Origin: Zelonia costaricensis
Taxonomy: Eukaryota; Euglenozoa; Kinetoplastea; Trypanosomatida; Trypanosomatidae
DNA: 48,930 nucleotides
Assembly: GCA_030849075.1 (NCBI GenBank)
Contig: JASAOO010003373.1
Location: 1-48,930, forward strand
Direction: 5' to 3'
Position numbers and translations under genes: made by a program. Below, piece by piece: positions 46,644-48,930 of this stretch. Numbering within the stretch: position 1 is the first letter of the stretch; every line of letters starts with the position of its first letter. Below the pieces are notes generated by a model that was not told where the DNA came from, ran no database searches, and was given only the letters and a program-made list of their open reading frames with translations.

Positions 46644-48930
46644 GGCGGCCGGTAGCTGGGTTGCGGGGGGGGGGGGAGGCGGTTGATGAGGACAGAGAAC
46701 GTCGCCCGTATGTGTGCGTGATTGAACTTGGATCGACCGAGGTTTAACCCGTCAAGCACGCTCTCCGTGAGGAGCCGGTTACAGCCGGGGCTTGGCTGTG
46801 ACACAGCTCTTTCCCTCCACCTCTCCTTCTACTACTCCTCGTTGCGTGGTCACCGTGCCGTGTTCGTGGGCTTGTGCTGGTCCGTCTGTCCGCGAGTGTG
46901 TTGGCGAGCCGGGAGACACAACCAACCTTCGCTTCTTGTGCTCGTGACGGACTCACCGCACCGCAACGTACACACGGGAAGCGTCGGGGCGGGGGGGGGG
47001 GAAGGAAGAAGAGGACTTCAGTGCGCGATTGCGCGCGGGCGAGTGAAGCTGCGCGCAGGGGCGGAAGGAGGAAAGCGTACAGGCAGTCTACAGATAAAAC
47101 AAACAAGACAAACACAGAGAACAAAGAGAAAATACTTTGAGGGAAAAAAGAAGGGCGATGTCGAAGTCCACAGCACAACCACCACCACAACGACTGCAGG
47201 ACAGGAACGTAGATCAGAAAGAGACCTACACGAGTGGTGAAAAGAGAAAAATGGACAGAAACCGCGCGGATGGCGGCCAGAAAGGCCCGAGAAGAGTAGA
47301 GTAGAGGGGGGCGGAGGGAGAGTGGGAGACGGAGAACAGCGAAGCACTCCGCAACAGCGCGGCACCAGCGAGCACACGCTAATAGATCAACGCACAAATG
47401 AGAAGAAACGCTCTGTCACCCGCAGCACGCAAAAAAAAAAGCAAGAAAAAAAGAAGATGGAGGGTGGCTCACCGTGCCGTCGCACAACACGGAGCACAGC
47501 GTGTGGAGGAGAGAGAAAAGGGTGAAGGAACAGCACAGGAGAACACCTAGCGAACGCAGAAGTGGCAACGCCGGAGCAGCGCTGACAACGCCAAGTACGG
47601 CGTGATTGGGTATAGACAATAGGGAGGGGGGGGGAGGCGTAGGGTGCGAGGCGAGAGAGCGCGGCAAGGGTGGGCCAAGGGTTGTGCTTCTCCGAGTGGT
47701 TGAGTTGCGAGCCGAGATGAAGAAAGAAACCAAAAGGAAAGACAAGTGGGTGGCTGACACAGCGACGTCGGGGACGGCGAGGCTGAGGTACACGGAGCGC
47801 AACCAGCTGTTTGAGGGGCGGGGAGAGAAGGGGAAAAGACGGAGAGGTGAGGCGCTGAGGTTTGTGTGATGGAAGGAGGAGGGAGGGGGGGTGCAGGTGG
47901 AGCACTCAACCCACGCCGAACGGAAGGTAGGTACAGGAGGAAGTGGAGGTGAGTAGAAAGTGGGGCGTGGGGAGCGCGGACCGCGAGAAAGCCGCGTAGT
48001 TGACACCAAGTTCCAAAGGAGGAGGGGGGGCCGGAGAAGAAGGGGATGAGGGAAATAGGTGCAGCGCTGCTGTTGCCTGTGACAGAGGTCAACAACAAAA
48101 AAAAAACGGAAGCGTGTATCCCAGCAACAACAACAGCAACAATAGCAGCAGAAACTGAAGCTAGCGTCCACGCGTCGCGCCGCGCTAAGCACTCAAAACA
48201 AACCGAAAGAAGGGGGAGCGGGGAGGGAGGGAGGTAGGGGGGAGCGTTCACGCTGCGAGAAAAAAGACAGCGGAGATGGGGGAAAAAAGGGAAACACCAA
48301 ATAAGAAAAGGAAAGAGAGAGACAGACAGCGACGGAGATGTGTTTCGACGCTGACGACAGCCAAAAGGAGCCACAGGGAAAGGGCTGGCGCAAACACGGC
48401 AACAGCAAAAAAAAAAAAACAACAGAAGAAAAGAAGAAGGAAGGCGCTGCGCTTGACCGATCACCTGCACGCGACACGCGCGGACGTGGTCCTTGTTCTC
48501 TCTCTCTAAAAAAAAAAATGAACAAAAAAAAAGAGCACCGTTTCTTGAGCTGGAAATCTGCGAGTCGACAGATTGTGTGCGTGTTGCCGTCGCGCACGGT
48601 GCTGGGCGCTGCTGCTGCGCACGTGAGCCCCGCCTCCCTTGCAACACCTCGTATGTGTATGTGTTCGTGTGCAGGGCCGTGGCTTCGTTTCCAAGGCGGT
48701 GACGAAGAAAGGGCGAGTCCGGCGGGAGGGGGGAGGAGGAGGAAGAGCAACAGCGGCACAACACAATAACTGTCACGGTGACAGCGGAACAAACAAGCCG
48801 GAAATCGAAGAGCACCGAGTCCACACCGAAGGGAACCACACACGCGCGCACACCACACGACACACACAGGACAGAAAAAAAAAAAAAAGAAGAGGAACAA
48901 GATGGAAAGGGTGGCAGGGTGAGGGGGGGG
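46644..48930. other. Upstream region of the giant kinase; no gene supported
   Basis: 2.3 kb with A-rich runs on the plus strand (48408-48419, 48508-48517, 48875-48888), giving a pyrimidine-rich sense strand. A 438-codon minus-strand frame (47547-48863) is Phe/Leu/Ser/Pro/Cys-rich low-complexity translation with no domain. A 12-nt sense poly-C (46665-46676) and a CAG about 13 nt before the kinase ATG are a weak acceptor candidate. The next gene in transcription order must lie beyond the window. Confidence 0.55.
46665..46676 (-). promoter_or_regulatory. Poly-C (sense) candidate polypyrimidine tract of the kinase gene
   Basis: Twelve C in the sense direction, 22 nt upstream of the kinase ATG and followed by a CAG. 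Could serve as the trans-splicing signal, though the resulting 5' UTR would be only about 13 nt. Confidence 0.3.

Noticed and set aside
47547..48863. Minus-strand 438-codon frame upstream of the kinase
   Set aside because: Phe/Ser/Pro/Cys/Leu-rich translation of pyrimidine-rich sequence; no domain and no start context.

Overview
The window looks like nuclear DNA of a trypanosomatid (kinetoplastid) protist, most likely a member of the Leishmaniinae (Leishmania/Leptomonas/Crithidia group). The reasons are a full-length trypanothione reductase, very GC-rich codon use, intron-free genes all on one strand, wide intergenic regions full of (CA)n/(TG)n and poly-C/G tracts, and no bacterial-type promoters or ribosome binding sites. 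The species cannot be fixed from the sequence. The reductase resembles both Leishmania and Crithidia enzymes, and a DIRS/TATE-like retroelement remnant is present.

I call fourteen protein genes, all on the minus strand, so the window reads as part of one polycistronic unit transcribed from high to low coordinates. In transcription order they are: a giant multidomain protein kinase (33774-46643), a Misato/DML1 tubulin-like protein (30555-32780), a Tudor-domain SPF30-like protein (26613-27569), a very-long-chain 3-hydroxyacyl-CoA dehydratase (25326-26000), a small Cys-rich putative GPI-anchored surface protein (23075-23557), ARPC5 of the Arp2/3 complex (20730-21182), a mitochondrial phosphate carrier (18148-19617), an unrecognised 695-residue protein (15162-17249), a mitochondrial monothiol glutaredoxin (14046-14564), an MCM8-like helicase (9689-12718), mitochondrial ribosomal protein uS11m (8132-9223), trypanothione reductase (5791-7266), a Dbp8/DDX49-type DEAD-box helicase (2576-4396) and an unrecognised, possibly axonemal protein (477-1487). 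As is normal in kinetoplastids the genes are not functionally grouped; each mRNA would be made by trans-splicing and polyadenylation.

Between the Tudor and Misato genes (about 27.9-29.7 kb) lies a frameshifted reverse transcriptase/RNase H remnant. Two single-N gaps (22047 and 28680) are each flanked by direct copies of the same sequence, 125 bp identical and about 354 bp slightly diverged. The first looks like an assembly artefact; the second may be real or two haplotypes.

Two observations stand out. First, the 4289-residue kinase carries, in order, a long disordered N-terminus, a cyclic-nucleotide-binding domain, a second one split by an insertion, a PAS domain, a degenerate histidine-kinase core (DHp plus ATPase), a receiver-like domain that keeps the phospho-acceptor Asp position, and a STE-type Ser/Thr kinase domain. 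It reads like a two-component phosphorelay collapsed into one MAP3K-like polypeptide. Second, dinucleotide repeats are polarised: in the sense direction (TG)n tracts tend to follow stop codons and (CA)n tracts tend to precede the next start codon, in 11 of 13 intergenic regions, so that complementary tracts bracket the RNA processing zone.
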